Source: Paralithodes platypus (lineage: Eukaryota > Arthropoda > Malacostraca > Decapoda > Lithodidae). From it: a stretch of DNA of 64,000 bases. Where the stretch lies: positions 38,623,039 to 38,687,038 of the forward strand of contig CM064518.1 of assembly GCA_032716605.1 (NCBI GenBank), given 5' to 3'. Both the position numbers and the translations under genes were made by a program. Of the stretch, positions 25,366-36,009 are shown one piece after another. Under the pieces are notes generated by a model. That model was not told the origin of the DNA and made no database searches. It worked only from the letters and a program-made list of their open reading frames with translations. Numbering within the stretch: position 1 is the stretch's first letter; each line of letters starts with the position of its first letter.

Positions 25366-25640
25366 CCCATCTCAACTCTGTGCAACTCTCCAATCCAAGA
25401 GTGAAACGATATTCTCAACCCTTCTTCTATTCAACAACTGAGCTCTGGAACTCTCTTCCTGAATCCATCTTCCCCTCATCCTATGCATTTAATTGCTTCA
25501 AACTCCGTGTGTCCAGGCATTTTGGCTCGAACATTCCTTGATTTTGGTCATGTCACTCTTGCAACTGGGGGAGGCACTCGTTACAGGAAGTTCTGCCTTT
25601 TGTCTCCCTCATCCACATAGTACAAAACAAGAATGTAAGT
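25366..25640 (+). pseudogene. Jockey-like LINE ORF2 C-terminal fragment
   Basis: Conceptual translation reads SVQLSNPRVKRYSQPFFYS, then TELWNSLPESIFPSSYAFN, then FKLRVSRHFGSNIP and a stop. This is the post-RT tail that recurs at 49.7-50.4 kb on the plus strand and at 36.0 and 41.1 kb on the minus strand. The reverse transcriptase core is absent, as expected for a 5'-truncated insertion. It lies directly after a (GA)n tract. Confidence 0.75.
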
Positions 25641-25799
25641 CCGCCACCACCTTTGTTTTGAGAGACTGTCATACAGACGGAGTGGAAAGGGGAGAACGAG
25701 AGAAAACAAACAATTATTGTTTCTTTTTGCACACTAACACAGGCTGAGCGAAATGACTGTCAGTTGGTGTACCTGACAAATAAATTAATAAATAAATAA

Positions 25800-26090
25800 A
25801 TAAATACAGAAATAAATATACAAAAAACATCGGGAAAGATTTCCTCGCGCATCGAACAACTGTGGTATTACCATGCACGGGTGCTTCATGTCTGATGGCC
25901 TGAATTTACCACAAACATATCAGACGAAATGTAGGGATCATGGTCCACTGCCAATGGGAATGTCACGCTACGGTAGCTTAGGTATAATTAAAAGTTAGAC
26001 TATGGAAGGTTCAGTTAGTCTTTGCAATTATAATTTTAATTTTAGTATATACATTCCATACTAATATTAACATGTCTGATAGTTAAAATA
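25800..26090. other. Unassigned DNA
   Basis: It starts with a short (taaa)n run (25775-25815). Nothing else was recognised. Confidence 0.4.
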
Positions 26091-26094
26091 CTGT

Positions 26095-26660
26095 GAAATC
26101 AAGCATTTTTAAAGGAAGACGGGTGGGTGAGTCATGAAATCTGAATATTTGAGATATAAAAATATGTCGTCGGCTGTCTGGAATAAAAGCTCTGGTTCTG
26201 TCAGTGAGGGCTGGCTGGCTGATGGACGCCAGTAAAATGTTACCTTGGTGGAGAGCCTGAGGGAGATAAGAGGGAAGTTGGATATTGAATTCTGACCCAC
26301 AGACTGATTGACTGAAGGACTGATTGACGGAAGGACTGATTGTCTAAAAAACATATGATTAAAGGACTGACTAACTGAAAGAATTAGGGACTGATTGGCG
26401 GGTTTAATGATATACTTTGGTATACGATTATGGAAATGATTAGTTGAAAAAAAAAAAAAATCCTGATTGGCTAAAGGGCCGACTGGCGGATGAACCTAAT
26501 GACAGAAAGAATAATTGACTGAAGGACTGAATTTGTGAAGAACTAACTGACCGGAGTACTGAATGAAAGAAAGAACAAATATTTGACTAACAGACGAATA
26601 GACTAAATGACTCGAGTCTTGGCTGAAGAATAGATAAAAGAAGTAGATACAACATTGTCA
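26095..26660 (+). repeat. Dispersed repeat D, copy 1
   Basis: It shares an ordered set of blocks with 57070-57605: 'actgtgaaatc', 'gtctggaataaaagctc', 'ggttctgtcagtga', 'ccagtaaaatgttacct' and 'gggagat.agaggga'. A degenerate short-period tract of 'gaaggactgattgact' follows. It is non-coding. A DNA-transposon or SINE origin is possible, but I see no defined termini. Confidence 0.65.
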
Positions 26661-26835
26661 ACTGAACTGTATCTAGCTTACCTATCATTGGACAAGATAT
26701 AACTTCACGTTTCCGGTTCTAAATAGAAACTAGGAAACATGATCAGAATTATGTCACATTTTTTTTTTTTACAATTAACAATATCGATCTCTGGAACTCG
26801 GCTACAAGTTTCAGATATTTTGAGAGACTTGTGAT

Positions 26836-27044
26836 TTAACCCTTTCTTTACGAGCGACGTATGTCTGTTATATAAGATTTTAGGTGTATTTAGATGATTT
26901 TATACAGCCAAGGAAGGATTAAAAGGGTTGATTGAGATAGTTCGAATCCTTATAATTGCTATAGATCCTTTCTATACTGAAGAAAATCGTCTAATAGCTA
27001 CCATAATATAATGAAAAAGACGTCGCCGGTACAGAAGGGGTTAT
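26836..27044. mobile_element. Candidate ~205-bp MITE with CCCTTTC termini
   Basis: The left end reads TTAACCCTTTCTTTACGAGC then GACGTATG. The reversed right end reads ATAACCCCTTCTGTACCGGC then GACGTCT. That is about 26 bp of imperfect inverted terminal repeat. The flank is TTAA on the left and TTAT on the right, one base off a TTAA duplication. I infer a piggyBac-like non-autonomous element, different in sequence from the one inside the array. Confidence 0.6.
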
Positions 27045-27289
27045 AAAGACCTAGTTTAATATGAATGACTAGGCACGATGACTGGTTACCCTATTCAACA
27101 GTCGGACAAATTGCAGGTAAAACATTGAGTACAGACTGTTAACGTGATATGTGTTAGTGAAATAGTGTGGCTTCGATTATATTTTCTGGGACATATCTAT
27201 CCCGACGGTACTCGAAGGCCGTCACACTAACTACATCGAAAATATAAAATGAGTTCATGCTACGATGGAAATTATGTTGTGGCTTCGCT

Positions 27290-27651
27290 TTAAGGGGAGA
27301 AGGGTCGTTTGTTTGGTCCCCTTTCTCCCTCGTGTTAAGCCCCATTTGTTTTGAAATTATAAGACGGTCAGACCATTAGTTTGGTGATGTTACCACCTTT
27401 CGCCCCATTTCGTTGTCTATTTTTAAGACCTTTCGTGCAATTTTGGTGTCGATTATTTCCTGGTAGGCGATAGCGAGCGTGAAATGTTAAGAGGAACCGG
27501 CCTTCGGCTGGGAAATTTTTCTACCGAAAAATGTACAAACTTATCTTGAAGGGGGAACTAGGGGCTGTTTTTCTAAGCTTGATGGAGCTCTAACTAGTAA
27601 ACTAAAAGATAAGTGAATAAATAGACCAAAACACGGCCCATCTCCCATTAA
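27290..27651 (+). mobile_element. MITE family A, full-length copy (362 bp)
   Basis: Bounded by TTAA at 27290-27293 and 27648-27651. The left end TTAAGGGGAGAAGGGTCGTT and the reversed right end TTAATGGGAGATGGGCCGTG form inverted termini that continue through TTTGGTC, about 30 bp in all. Internal landmarks are 'gtgtcgattatttcctgg', 'gcgatagcgagc', 'aaccggccttcggc', 'aaaaatgtacaaactt' and 'taagcttgatgga'. There is no coding capacity. Confidence 0.8.
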
Positions 27652-27659
27652 AATGATCG

Positions 27660-28680
27660 TTGCCGCATAGACTATTGTATTTATGTCAATGCAGAAAATT
27701 AGGAACTATTGGAATTTCTCTCAATGAGCAACACATGAAATTACTTTGACTCGGAATTTTACGAGTTACAATTAGCATTTCAAAGACATGAACTGTGTTT
27801 AATTTTGAGAGACTTGGCCTTACGTTACTTGACAATTCCTTTCGTAAGTTAGTATATATGAAATATCTCGCTCTCTCTCTCCTATGAAGGACCAAATCCT
27901 TGCTTTCACCATCAACGTTCTATTACACCTCGTTTAGGAACCAGTGTTCTAGAAACTAAGGTGGAGTGGCAGAAAGTGAGCGAAGTTAATGCAATTTGAC
28001 ATGAGGTAAATCACGGAAGGGAAGGGATGTGTGCGGATGAGTAAGGGTGACTTGAAGTAGATTTGATAGGAAGTGTTGGTAAGGGTTGATGTTGCCTTGT
28101 TGGGCTTACGAGGAAGTGCTGTGACAAGTTAGAATACATATATACATCCATAAAGAGCTAAGCATACTAATAATTGACAGACAGCACAGCAAAGAGGGAG
28201 ACACACACAATCAGGATAAAGGGATACATTTGAGCAATCAAATGTGTCGCAATATAACAGGAATAGGTGTTATTGGAATTAGAGAAAGGTAAGACACCCT
28301 GAAATCAAATAAACACACTTCGGACACATACATAAAGTTAGATCAATTACCCCATAATTTGTTCAGGCATGCACATGTTTATAAGAACATGAGGAAGTCG
28401 TCTTTAGGTGCATTTTTCTATATTATTTTTAAACCCTGCCAATGGTGCTGCTCATACACATGGCATTACACACATTAATTTGAGAATCTTACGTAGGCAC
28501 CTCACTGACGTGTCATATTCTCCTTGATGTCCTACATTTATTAATATAAGGAATATGTTAAAGTAGTTTGGAGTTCCTTGTTATACCTAACGCTGGGTAA
28601 AATCGGTATTGTTATATTATATTTTTAATAATTTCACTCCAACACTAAACACCTCCCCAACAAATTAATGAAAGTAAGCA
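27660..28680. other. Unassigned AT-rich DNA
   Basis: No gene, RNA or shared repeat was recognised. A frame of 69 codons at 27686-27895 on the minus strand shows no domain. Confidence 0.4.
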
Positions 28681-28683
28681 TGT

Positions 28684-28757
28684 GATTCACCGGGATTCGA
28701 ACCAGGGTTACCACATACATAGTGTAAACACTCTAACCATTACACCAACAAGCCAGT
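28684..28757 (-). mobile_element. tRNA-like sequence, probably a SINE head
   Basis: Read on the minus strand it has 'tggtgtaatggttagag', which matches a polymerase III A box. 'GGTTCGAATCC' at 28693-28703 is a perfect B box. Spacing is tRNA-like. The anticodon arm pairs poorly (possible TGT anticodon) and the acceptor stem does not close, so a functional tRNA-Thr is unlikely. The lower-coordinate side would hold the body of a SINE, but I cannot define its end. Confidence 0.55.
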
Positions 28758-29340
28758 GTGAGATACACGTTTTACGGTGAAAACTTCCATTATAAACGAG
28801 CACATAACCCCCCCCCCCCCAACCACCACACACATACACACATTTTCGTAATGATACTATTATGATTCCGGAACTGTTGGCCTGACTTACTGCAACTGCT
28901 GGAGTCTAATTTGGGTCTCACGCTGCATTGTAATGTATATTTTCTTTCCTGTGTTTTTTCTTTTATTCTCTGTCTCTCTCTCTCTCTCACTCATTATAAT
29001 TATATATATATACTTGTTAGTATGTCAGCTGGTGAACCGGGGCACCGTAATTTCCATAATAGTAGAATAAGTAGGGGACGCCTGGACCCATCTTTATTCT
29101 CGAATTTTCGGCTTACATTATGCTATCTTCAAGAGTACCATATAATCCCTAAAAAGAAAAAAAAAAAAAAAATCATAACATAATGAACAACGGGATCAGT
29201 AATAAGTCAGTGAAAAATTAGTAGACAATTGCAATACATTCTATATGTTTAAAAGTTTAAAATTTATAAGAATTTACTGAAACTTCACAGTTAAAAGTAG
29301 AAACTGAAAGTAGAAATTAAAAAGAAAACAAGATTCCGAA

Positions 29341-30436
29341 GTGACAGATCTAAATAACTTACTCATTATGTCTTTAGCTATACCAAAAAAATTAAGAGCA
29401 ATCAAGGACAATATTGGGTCAACAATTTTCGGTGACTTATATGCTTCTGGCTCTACTCCAGGAATTGCCTATGGCCTACCCAAGGTGCACAAACAGGGAC
29501 TGCCTCTTCGACCAATTATCTCTACAATTAAAACTGCTGGATACAACTTGGCTAAATTTCTACAACCGCTAATAACTCCACTTACATCCAACGAATATAC
29601 TGTGTGTAACTCCAGAACCTTTGTTAGTGAAGTTCGTGAGTTAAATTTGCCCAATTAATACGTCTTAGTCAGTTATGATGTGGAGTCCCTGTTCACTAAT
29701 GTACCCTTGGATGAGACCTTGGACATAATCTTGGAGAACTATGAGCCTAATATATTTTTTTGGTATAGCTAAAGACATAGTGAGGAAGTTATTTACTGTA
29801 GATCTGTCACTTCGGAATCTTGTTTTCTTTTTAATAATAACTTATATAGTCAAACCGATGGTGTATCCATGGGAAGTAGTTTAGGCCCCCTTTTTGTTAA
29901 TGCTTTCCTATGCAACAAGGAAGTTCAATGGCTAGATAACCGTCCACTTACCTTTAGACCTATTTGGTACAAAAGGTACGTGGACGATACCTTTCTTATC
30001 TTTAGGAACGATCATGATAACGAATGTGTTTTCAAGTATATAAATAAACAGCACAAAACATTAACTTCACAAAGGAAAAAGAAAACAACGAATCTCTGAA
30101 TTTTTGGATGTCCTCATAACAAAAACTAAAGATGGATTATGTACAGGTGTTTACAGAAAACCAACTCATACAGGACAGGGTCTTAGCTGGTTCAGTTTTG
30201 GCCCGAAACTTTACAAAATCAACTCTATTAAAACTTTGCTGGATCGATCTTATGAAATTTGCTCTAATTATGTCACGCTTCACGAGGAGATAACTAAATT
30301 AAGGGACTACTTTGTTAATAATAATTATAAGGAAGATCTTTTCAACAGTATCTTAAAGAAGTTTTTGAATGTCAAACAATACGGAGCCAGTGAACCCAAG
30401 TATGATGTTCCTAAATTGGTTAAGTATATCAAGTAA
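29341..30436 (+). pseudogene. Penelope-like reverse transcriptase, broken
   Basis: RT pieces appear in order. The first is the conserved YGLPKVHK..LRPIIS block (29341-29658). A stop follows, then SYDVESLFTNVPLDETL (motif A, about 29670-29740). Next come DGVSMGSSLGPLFVNAF and the catalytic YVDDTFLIF (in 29850-30010). After a frameshift near 30100 come FLDVLI, YRKPTHTGQG and LLDRSYEICSNY, the thumb region (30104-30436). These motifs are diagnostic of the Penelope class, whose RT lies closest to telomerase reverse transcriptase. About 75 bp between motif A and the VSMGSS block have been replaced by an inverted copy of the start of the frame. Confidence 0.85.
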
Positions 30437-30559
30437 TGTTCTATGGTAACATTTGTTACGAATTTCGGAAAATTGATCAAAATATTTAATAAGATTCATT
30501 CCCCGCAGTGAACTTTAAGATTATATTCACTAATGACTTCAAAATTGGTTAATTTTTTA

Positions 30560-30892
30560 ATTTCAAAGACCGTGTGATAGACCCTCTATGTTCGAATATC
30601 GTTTACCGATTTACTTGTCCTAGCTGTAATGCTGGGTATATTGGATGTACTAGCCGTTCATTCGAGATAAGGGTATACGAACATATTGGTAAAAGTTACA
30701 GGTCAGGTATTTTTTTTACACAAAATGACATTTTCTGCCGTCCGGAATCACTCCCATGAGAACGATCATCGTTTCTCTGATAAAGATTTTCAAATATTAG
30801 CGAAATTTAGGCATCATACAGACGCGCTCATTGGAGAAAAATTGCTCATCAAGAAGTTCAATCCAGAACTTAATGTTTCGAACAACTCTTAA
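30560..30892 (+). pseudogene. Penelope-like GIY-YIG endonuclease, frameshifted
   Basis: VYRFTCPSCNAGYIGCTSRS, then FEIRVYEHIG, is a GIY-YIG nuclease start with its Cys pair and the YIG, R and EH residues. The frame then shifts at a T-run near 30710. The rest continues in the next frame (HSHENDHRF, FQILAKF, IGEKLLIKKFNPELN) to a stop at 30892. In active elements this domain, C-terminal to the RT, nicks target DNA. Here it is inactivated by the frameshift and by its separation from the RT. Confidence 0.85.
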
Positions 30893-31371
30893 ATATTTGT
30901 GATTGTGTTTTTTGTAATATTTTTTTATCTTTCTCTTTTTTTCACATTTTTCGATCACTTTTTTTAGTTTGATTTCCTTTCACAGTTCCACAGTCACTTG
31001 AGCTATGGCAGTGTTTTTGTTGACTCCCACACCCAGTTCTGTGAACGTGTCAGGTCTTTTGTTTCCCTGTACTTAGGTAAGTGTACATGTATTATGTGAT
31101 TTTTGTATTATGTTTTGTAAAAGGTGTAGTCTGTTGATAGTTCACTATGTTCTTAAATAAATTACGAGATAGCGATATACATTTTTAATAAGACGTTTCA
31201 GTTTCTACTTCTAACTGTGAGGTTTCAGTATTTTATTTATAAATTTTAAACTTTTAAATATTAACATTGAATGAATTGTAATTGTTTACTAATTTTTCAC
31301 TGACTTATTAGTGATATAGTTGTTCCTTCTGTTATGAGTGTTTACTCTTTTTTAGGGATTATATGGTTCTC

Positions 31372-31398
31372 CTGAAGATAGCTTAATGTAAGCCGAAA
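31372..31398 (+). ncRNA. Hammerhead-like core in the right Penelope-like terminus
   Basis: CTGAAGA, a GCTTA/TAAGC stem with a short loop, then CGAAA. This is the order of a hammerhead ribozyme core (CUGAUGA, helix II, GAAA) with one change in the first box. A short AUUC/GAAU helix III follows, but the expected NUH cleavage triplet is not in place, so activity is doubtful. The opposite terminus has the matching inverted copy at 29106-29133. Hammerhead motifs are known from the terminal repeats of this class. Confidence 0.45.
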
Positions 31399-31482
31399 AT
31401 TCGAGAATAAAGATGGGTCCAGGCGTCTTATCCCTACTTATCGTACTATTATATATATATATATATACTGTATAATATAACT

Positions 31483-31543
31483 GCTAGGGCTAGGATTCAA
31501 ACCATACAGACAGGTGGTCTAGTCATCTATACTACAACGGAGG
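31483..31543 (-). mobile_element. tRNA-like head followed by a TA run
   Basis: Minus strand: 'gttgtagtatagatg' (A-box like), 'gaccacctgtctgtatgg', then the B box GGTTTGAATCC (31493-31503). A TA-rich run follows downstream on that strand (31449-31475). The same arrangement occurs at 44905-44966 and 51170-51222. A very short tRNA-derived SINE, or a tRNA pseudogene that seeded a microsatellite, fits best. Confidence 0.4.
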
Positions 31544-31549
31544 TTGAAA

Positions 31550-33090
31550 GAAGGAATTTGGTATTTCTACCTGTGTTCCTCCCCAACCTCAACTCGTGTG
31601 GGGGACAGACACTAAACGGATATTACTCATATGTCAATAGATTGTTTAATTTCGTAACAGTTAATTTGTGTTCACTCTATATCATGAGTTTTTCGTGTAC
31701 AAATAAACCGTGACTCACAATCCTCTACACAACCCAGGCCCTCCTACGTTACCGGATCAAGTCTGCTACGTTAGTCTTGCCTCCAGTCGTAAATCCCACT
31801 CAGAATGCCCAGCTTGCATCTTCTCTTGCATACCTCTAATTCTGGATTAATCTTAGCAGGAATAATAGGTTCCTAAGTACATGCTTATGTTTGGATCTCT
31901 CTGTATCCTACTTTTAGCATTGGAATTATTATCAATTTATTTTTAGATTCTATTTTAACATGTTGAATTAAGGCGTTGTCAAAATAACACTGTTGGGTTT
32001 CTATGCAGTATATATATATATATACTCAACTCGATGGCTTACCTTATTAAATATTTAGTAAATTTGAACACATAAATATTATACAAAAGTGTTACAATAG
32101 CAACTAGTGTGTGTGTGTGTGTGTGTGTATTTACCTAATTGTATTGTGTGTGTGTGTATTATGTTTAACTTTGAGAAAAGTCAATGTACTAAAAAGTAAG
32201 AACACATTTATGAACACAAATTTGATTAGAATAATAACAGCTTATATCATTATCTTTTAGTTAAGGTGTATAGACAGCTCCTATTTCGAGTTTCCCCCGG
32301 GCAGTGCCTGGTACCTCAACTAGTATATATACAGTATATGTACGGTAGTATACAGTATACACTAAGTACAGGAAAATATTCATGGCCTATGTACTTAAAG
32401 GAAAGGAGGTGTCCAATTTTTAAACCCCGTGAGGCAATACATTCTGATCATATTATTATGTTTAAGAAGGAATTAGGTTATTTATTTGTGTTTTTCAGGA
32501 AACGATTGTGAATACACATTCTTGTTTACGAGTGGCTTTCCTAAATATCCACCTGATATTAAGTAATTATTGTAAATTATTACTTCAATAATGATTACAG
32601 TATTATCCATAAACTCCGCAGCTGTATGGTGGATGGTATAATTATTCCGGGCAGCTTGATAATCCTTTTCACATCAAAATGCAGAATATTTTGCCGGCAA
32701 CAGATTAGCTCGTTAAAGCCTTGTCACAATTTACTATATCCAGTACTGTTTGTGTATATATATATATATATGTGTATTTATTTATTTATGTTATTTATTT
32801 GTTTTGCATGTTCTGGGGTAATATTCATGATAGACACGAATGATATATGATGTAATCTATATGCTCGTATTTGCAATTATTCCTTTCAAATTATGACCCA
32901 GATTTTACGTGCATATTAATAATAGAAGTAGTAACCTATAGAGGACATTTATATTTGAGTTGTCCTATCTGCCAATATTAATGTCTATATTTCTATCTTA
33001 TTTTATTCACTATGTCAGGTAATGGGTTATTATTTCAGTATGTCAGTAAGTCAGTAATTCATTCAGGTTTCTAGGTCTTCATTCAATGTT
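31550..33090. other. Unassigned AT-rich DNA
   Basis: It holds short (ta)n at 32010-32022, (gt)n at 32108-32158 and (ta)n at 32755-32771. No coding region was recognised. Confidence 0.4.
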
Positions 33091-33094
33091 ATTT

Positions 33095-33215
33095 GTGGGG
33101 AATCAGCCTTTGGCCGGGACAATTCTCTAGCGAAGTATGTACAATGTTATCTTGAAGGGGGATCTTTAGAGTAATTAACTAAGCTTGATGAAGGTCTAGG
33201 GAGGGACCCAAACAA
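33095..33215 (+). mobile_element. MITE family A, partial copy
   Basis: Only the 3' half is present: 'gcctttggccgggac', 'tatcttgaagggggatctt', 'taagcttgatga' and 'gtctagggaggg'. It ends in 'cccaaacaaa', without the terminal TTAA block. Confidence 0.7.
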
Positions 33216-33241
33216 AAATTAATATATAAACAAATAAATAC

Positions 33242-33481
33242 ATAATAATAATAATAATAATCTTCTGGTTACTTATATAGCGCCCGTCTCTCCTCCTTCG
33301 AGGATTCGCAAGCGCTTGGCTTTCTTTAGTCTACCAGAGACCATTACCCATCCCCCTTGCTCATGGGGAGATGGTAACCGCCGGCTGTATCCCAGAAAAA
33401 CTTTTCAATCTGAGCGGGGATTGAACGCGAGACCTTCAAGGTGGGAATCAGGCACGCTATCAACTGAGCCAGCCGGACGGC
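33242..33481 (-). mobile_element. tRNA-derived SINE with (ATT)n tail
   Basis: Read on the minus strand, a tRNA-like head begins near 33478: 'ggctggctcagttgatagcg' (A box) and 'cgcgttcaatccccgct' (B box). A body of about 150 bp and a 3' end 'gggcgctatataagtaacc' follow, then an (att)n tail. Head, body and simple tail in 240 bp is classic SINE structure. The 'gcgctatataa..att' 3' end resembles tails shared by several animal SINE families. That resemblance is from memory and unverified. Confidence 0.75.
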
Positions 33482-33489
33482 TAATAAAC

Positions 33490-34340
33490 AAACCCTAACC
33501 ACTTAATCTGCCTGTCAGAGCCAAATATTCAGGTTCCCCTCACTTCCTCTCCCTTCCCATAATTCATCAGCCACTAAAAGGACAGACACTTTTATTTCTG
33601 GGTAGCTCTTCACATATTTCTTCACCTCAAATATTGTGTTTTAAGCCTGATACCTATGTCATATTACATATATAGGACATTTTGAATTTGAATTATGAAC
33701 TAAAATATCGAGCAATCATTATATAATAGGTGTGGATTTATATTGTTGATATTAAATACATTATGCATGCTTGAACACAAATCTATGACTATTATACATA
33801 CACAAACGCACACACATACAGTGTACATGCATCTTATTCTCGATACTTGAATTATAATATGTATGTAGGTACTCAGGCCCATTCCCCATTGTTCATATAT
33901 ATTATATTTTAATATATAATAATAGTAAATTCATCAGGCAGACTGGTAGGTAGCAGTCTCCCGAGAGGCAGGATTCTCGTCAACGTGTTCGTATTAACAT
34001 GTACCTAATGCAACATTTGTCCTGTCAACTGACGGTATACTGCAAAGCTCCTATTATTAAGATTATTCAATTATTTTGAAGATTTTGTAGTGAAATATGG
34101 TGCTCATTAAATAAACTTGGCCTTGATATGATGCAGAGACATTGTGGTTAAATATTGTTTTAGTAAGTATCGATAAATTAGCTGCTAAGGTATTCATTAT
34201 ACCGTCAGATGAAATAGTTAAGTTCATATGCGTGACTGAGTCTGGCTGGATGGTGGCAGCTACCAGATAAATGTCAAGTGTTGCCAGCACCTAGCAGTAT
34301 TGCCTTCATGACATGTCATGGTATGGGAACTTGACTGAAG
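33490..34340. other. Unassigned AT-rich DNA
   Basis: No conserved frame, RNA or repeat copy was recognised. Confidence 0.4.
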
Positions 34341-34349
34341 GAGTTTTAA

Positions 34350-34535
34350 AGGATGTATGTGTCAGTGAAATGGAAGGAAGAAAAAGACGTGGAAGGCCGA
34401 GCAGAAAGTGGTATGATGTGGTGTCTCAATGTGTGTTAAAGCAAGAAAAGGTAGGTGATGAAGCAAAAATAAATGGCAAATGATAGCAGTGAATGGAAAA
34501 AGTTTGTTAGGTGGAGCATATGAATATCTTTGTAC
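34350..34535 (+). pseudogene. LINE ORF2 C-terminal scrap
   Basis: The translation MEGRKRRGRPSRKWYDVV, then SQCVLKQEKVGDEAKI, a stop, then SSEWKKFVRWSI, follows the basic 'GRP.RKW.D' and 'W..FV' pattern found at the extreme C-terminus of many non-LTR retrotransposon polyproteins. It belongs to a different family from the Jockey-like pieces in this window. There is no RT core. Confidence 0.55.
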
Positions 34536-34739
34536 CATTTTAAATGACAAACCTGGAAGGTTTTCACCCCAGTAGTTGATGTGAAGCGACTTTGTTGTGG
34601 AAAATGTATAGCATATGAGGTGAAGCCAATGGGCTGGTGAATGAATGTTGTTCTGAATGCTCGATGGCTTGCTATTGGCTGGTGTCTATTACATGTATTG
34701 TTTTCCTGCCATCCATGTTCCTTTTGCATTGTCTTGCTG

Positions 34740-34860
34740 ATCATCGATCCTATCCCTTTAAGGGAGTGCGGGATTGGCTACTGACATAGTGACTGACTGT
34801 AAATTTACTTGACGAATCACTGGCTGCACTTACTGTGCAGCAACACAGTGGCTCTATCGT
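34740..34860 (+). repeat. Short dispersed repeat E, copy 1
   Basis: It shares 'ttgctgatc..cctaccc', 'tttaaggga.gtgcg' and 'ttggctact..gactgact' with 59265-59330. The boundaries and origin are not clear. Confidence 0.45.
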
Positions 34861-35211
34861 GCTGTGTTTAGCTTCCGGTGTACACACAAATACACATAAT
34901 GTACAGAAGCATTTATTGAGAGCAAACTTTGATCCATCATCCAGGACCGTAAAAAAAAAAACTAATTGCTTTATCTTTGGTTTTGTTCACTTTGTGTTGG
35001 TCCAACCAATCAGTTTCACAGGGAGGGAGGGGGTTGTTCACTTTGTTGCTTGTGTTTGCCAAACAAAAATCGAACAGATTGTGTTTCCCTCCTGGATGAC
35101 GTACCCAAAATGCGCTAGTTTACATGCACCTACTATCTCTGGCTTCTGTCTGCTTAAGATATTATTGCCGAATTGATATCAATATGCGCTCCCCCCCCCC
35201 CTCTTTCTCTC

Positions 35212-35247
<36 letters not shown>

Positions 35248-35410
35248 GCTCTCTCTCTCTCAAAACCATATTCATTAGTATTGAAGAACAATCAGACATA
35301 ATAGATTTGCCAACTACCATATTTATGTATACAATGCAATTATTTTTGAAAAACAAATACAATGCAACTCAGTTTTACCCCTATTCTTTTCAAAGTTAAA
35401 TCAATGATGG

Positions 35411-35457
<47 letters not shown>

Positions 35458-36005
35458 GTATACAATTAAGAATTTTGAAGTATATTGATAAGCCCTGATA
35501 ACATTTTTGGAATATGTGCTAGGACTCATAAAAAGCCATGAGTCATATATACAATTGCAGACATGTGCTGTGTGTGAGCTCATCCATTTCAACTACTTAT
35601 TTACCCACCCATTTATACTGAGGTAAATACTGAATGTAAGGAGACGCTTCTTTAGGTACGTGTGCATCCTAGTGTAACAAATCGAGTTACGAAAGAATAT
35701 GAACGATTAAATATGATTTAACTGGGACACGGAACTCGTACCCAATAATTCACGTCTCCAAAGTAAAGAACAAGGGTAAGCTTCGTATGCGATGCATGTG
35801 ATGTGTGGTGGGTAGGCCTATATAATTAATGTTTACTTGTTGAATCCACGCGAAGTATGTGCATAGCATGACTTATATCCTAACTATCATCTTAACACAC
35901 TGCAAATAAACAGACATGATCAAACAAAATGACCTGCCTGTTTGTTTAGACTCGATAGAGATAGAATATAGATAAGACAAGAGAGACAAAGGAGACATCG
36001 GTCTT
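34861..36005. other. AT-rich DNA with (CT)n and (TA)n tracts
   Basis: It contains a C-run plus (CT)n at 35191-35260 and (TA)n at 35412-35455. Frames crossing these tracts, such as 35124-35399, are artefacts. Confidence 0.6.
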
Positions 36006-36009
36006 GTAT

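Larger units (their letters stand above)
29050..31448 (+). mobile_element. Penelope-like element with inverted terminal repeats
   Basis: A decayed retroelement of about 2.4 kb. In order it carries a left terminal repeat (about 29059-29335), RT pieces, a GIY-YIG endonuclease piece, and a right terminal repeat (about 31183-31447) that is the inverse of the left one. Shared inverted blocks are 'gacgcctggacccatcttta', 'attctcgaattttcggctta', 'agtcagtgaaaaattagta' and 'aaagtttaaaatttataa'. Penelope-like elements are known to use inverted as well as direct LTR-like ends. The right end runs into (TA)n, and TA-rich DNA also precedes the left end. This copy is dead: it has a stop before RT motif A, an internal inverted patch and two frameshifts. 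Confidence 0.85.

Noticed and set aside
25111..25393. Frames with poly-(Ile-Tyr) and poly-(Ser-Leu)
   Set aside because: They are translations of the (TA)n and (GA)n microsatellites.
28684..28757. Functional tRNA-Thr gene
   Set aside because: The B box is perfect, but the anticodon stem and acceptor stem do not pair properly, so a SINE head or pseudogene is more likely.
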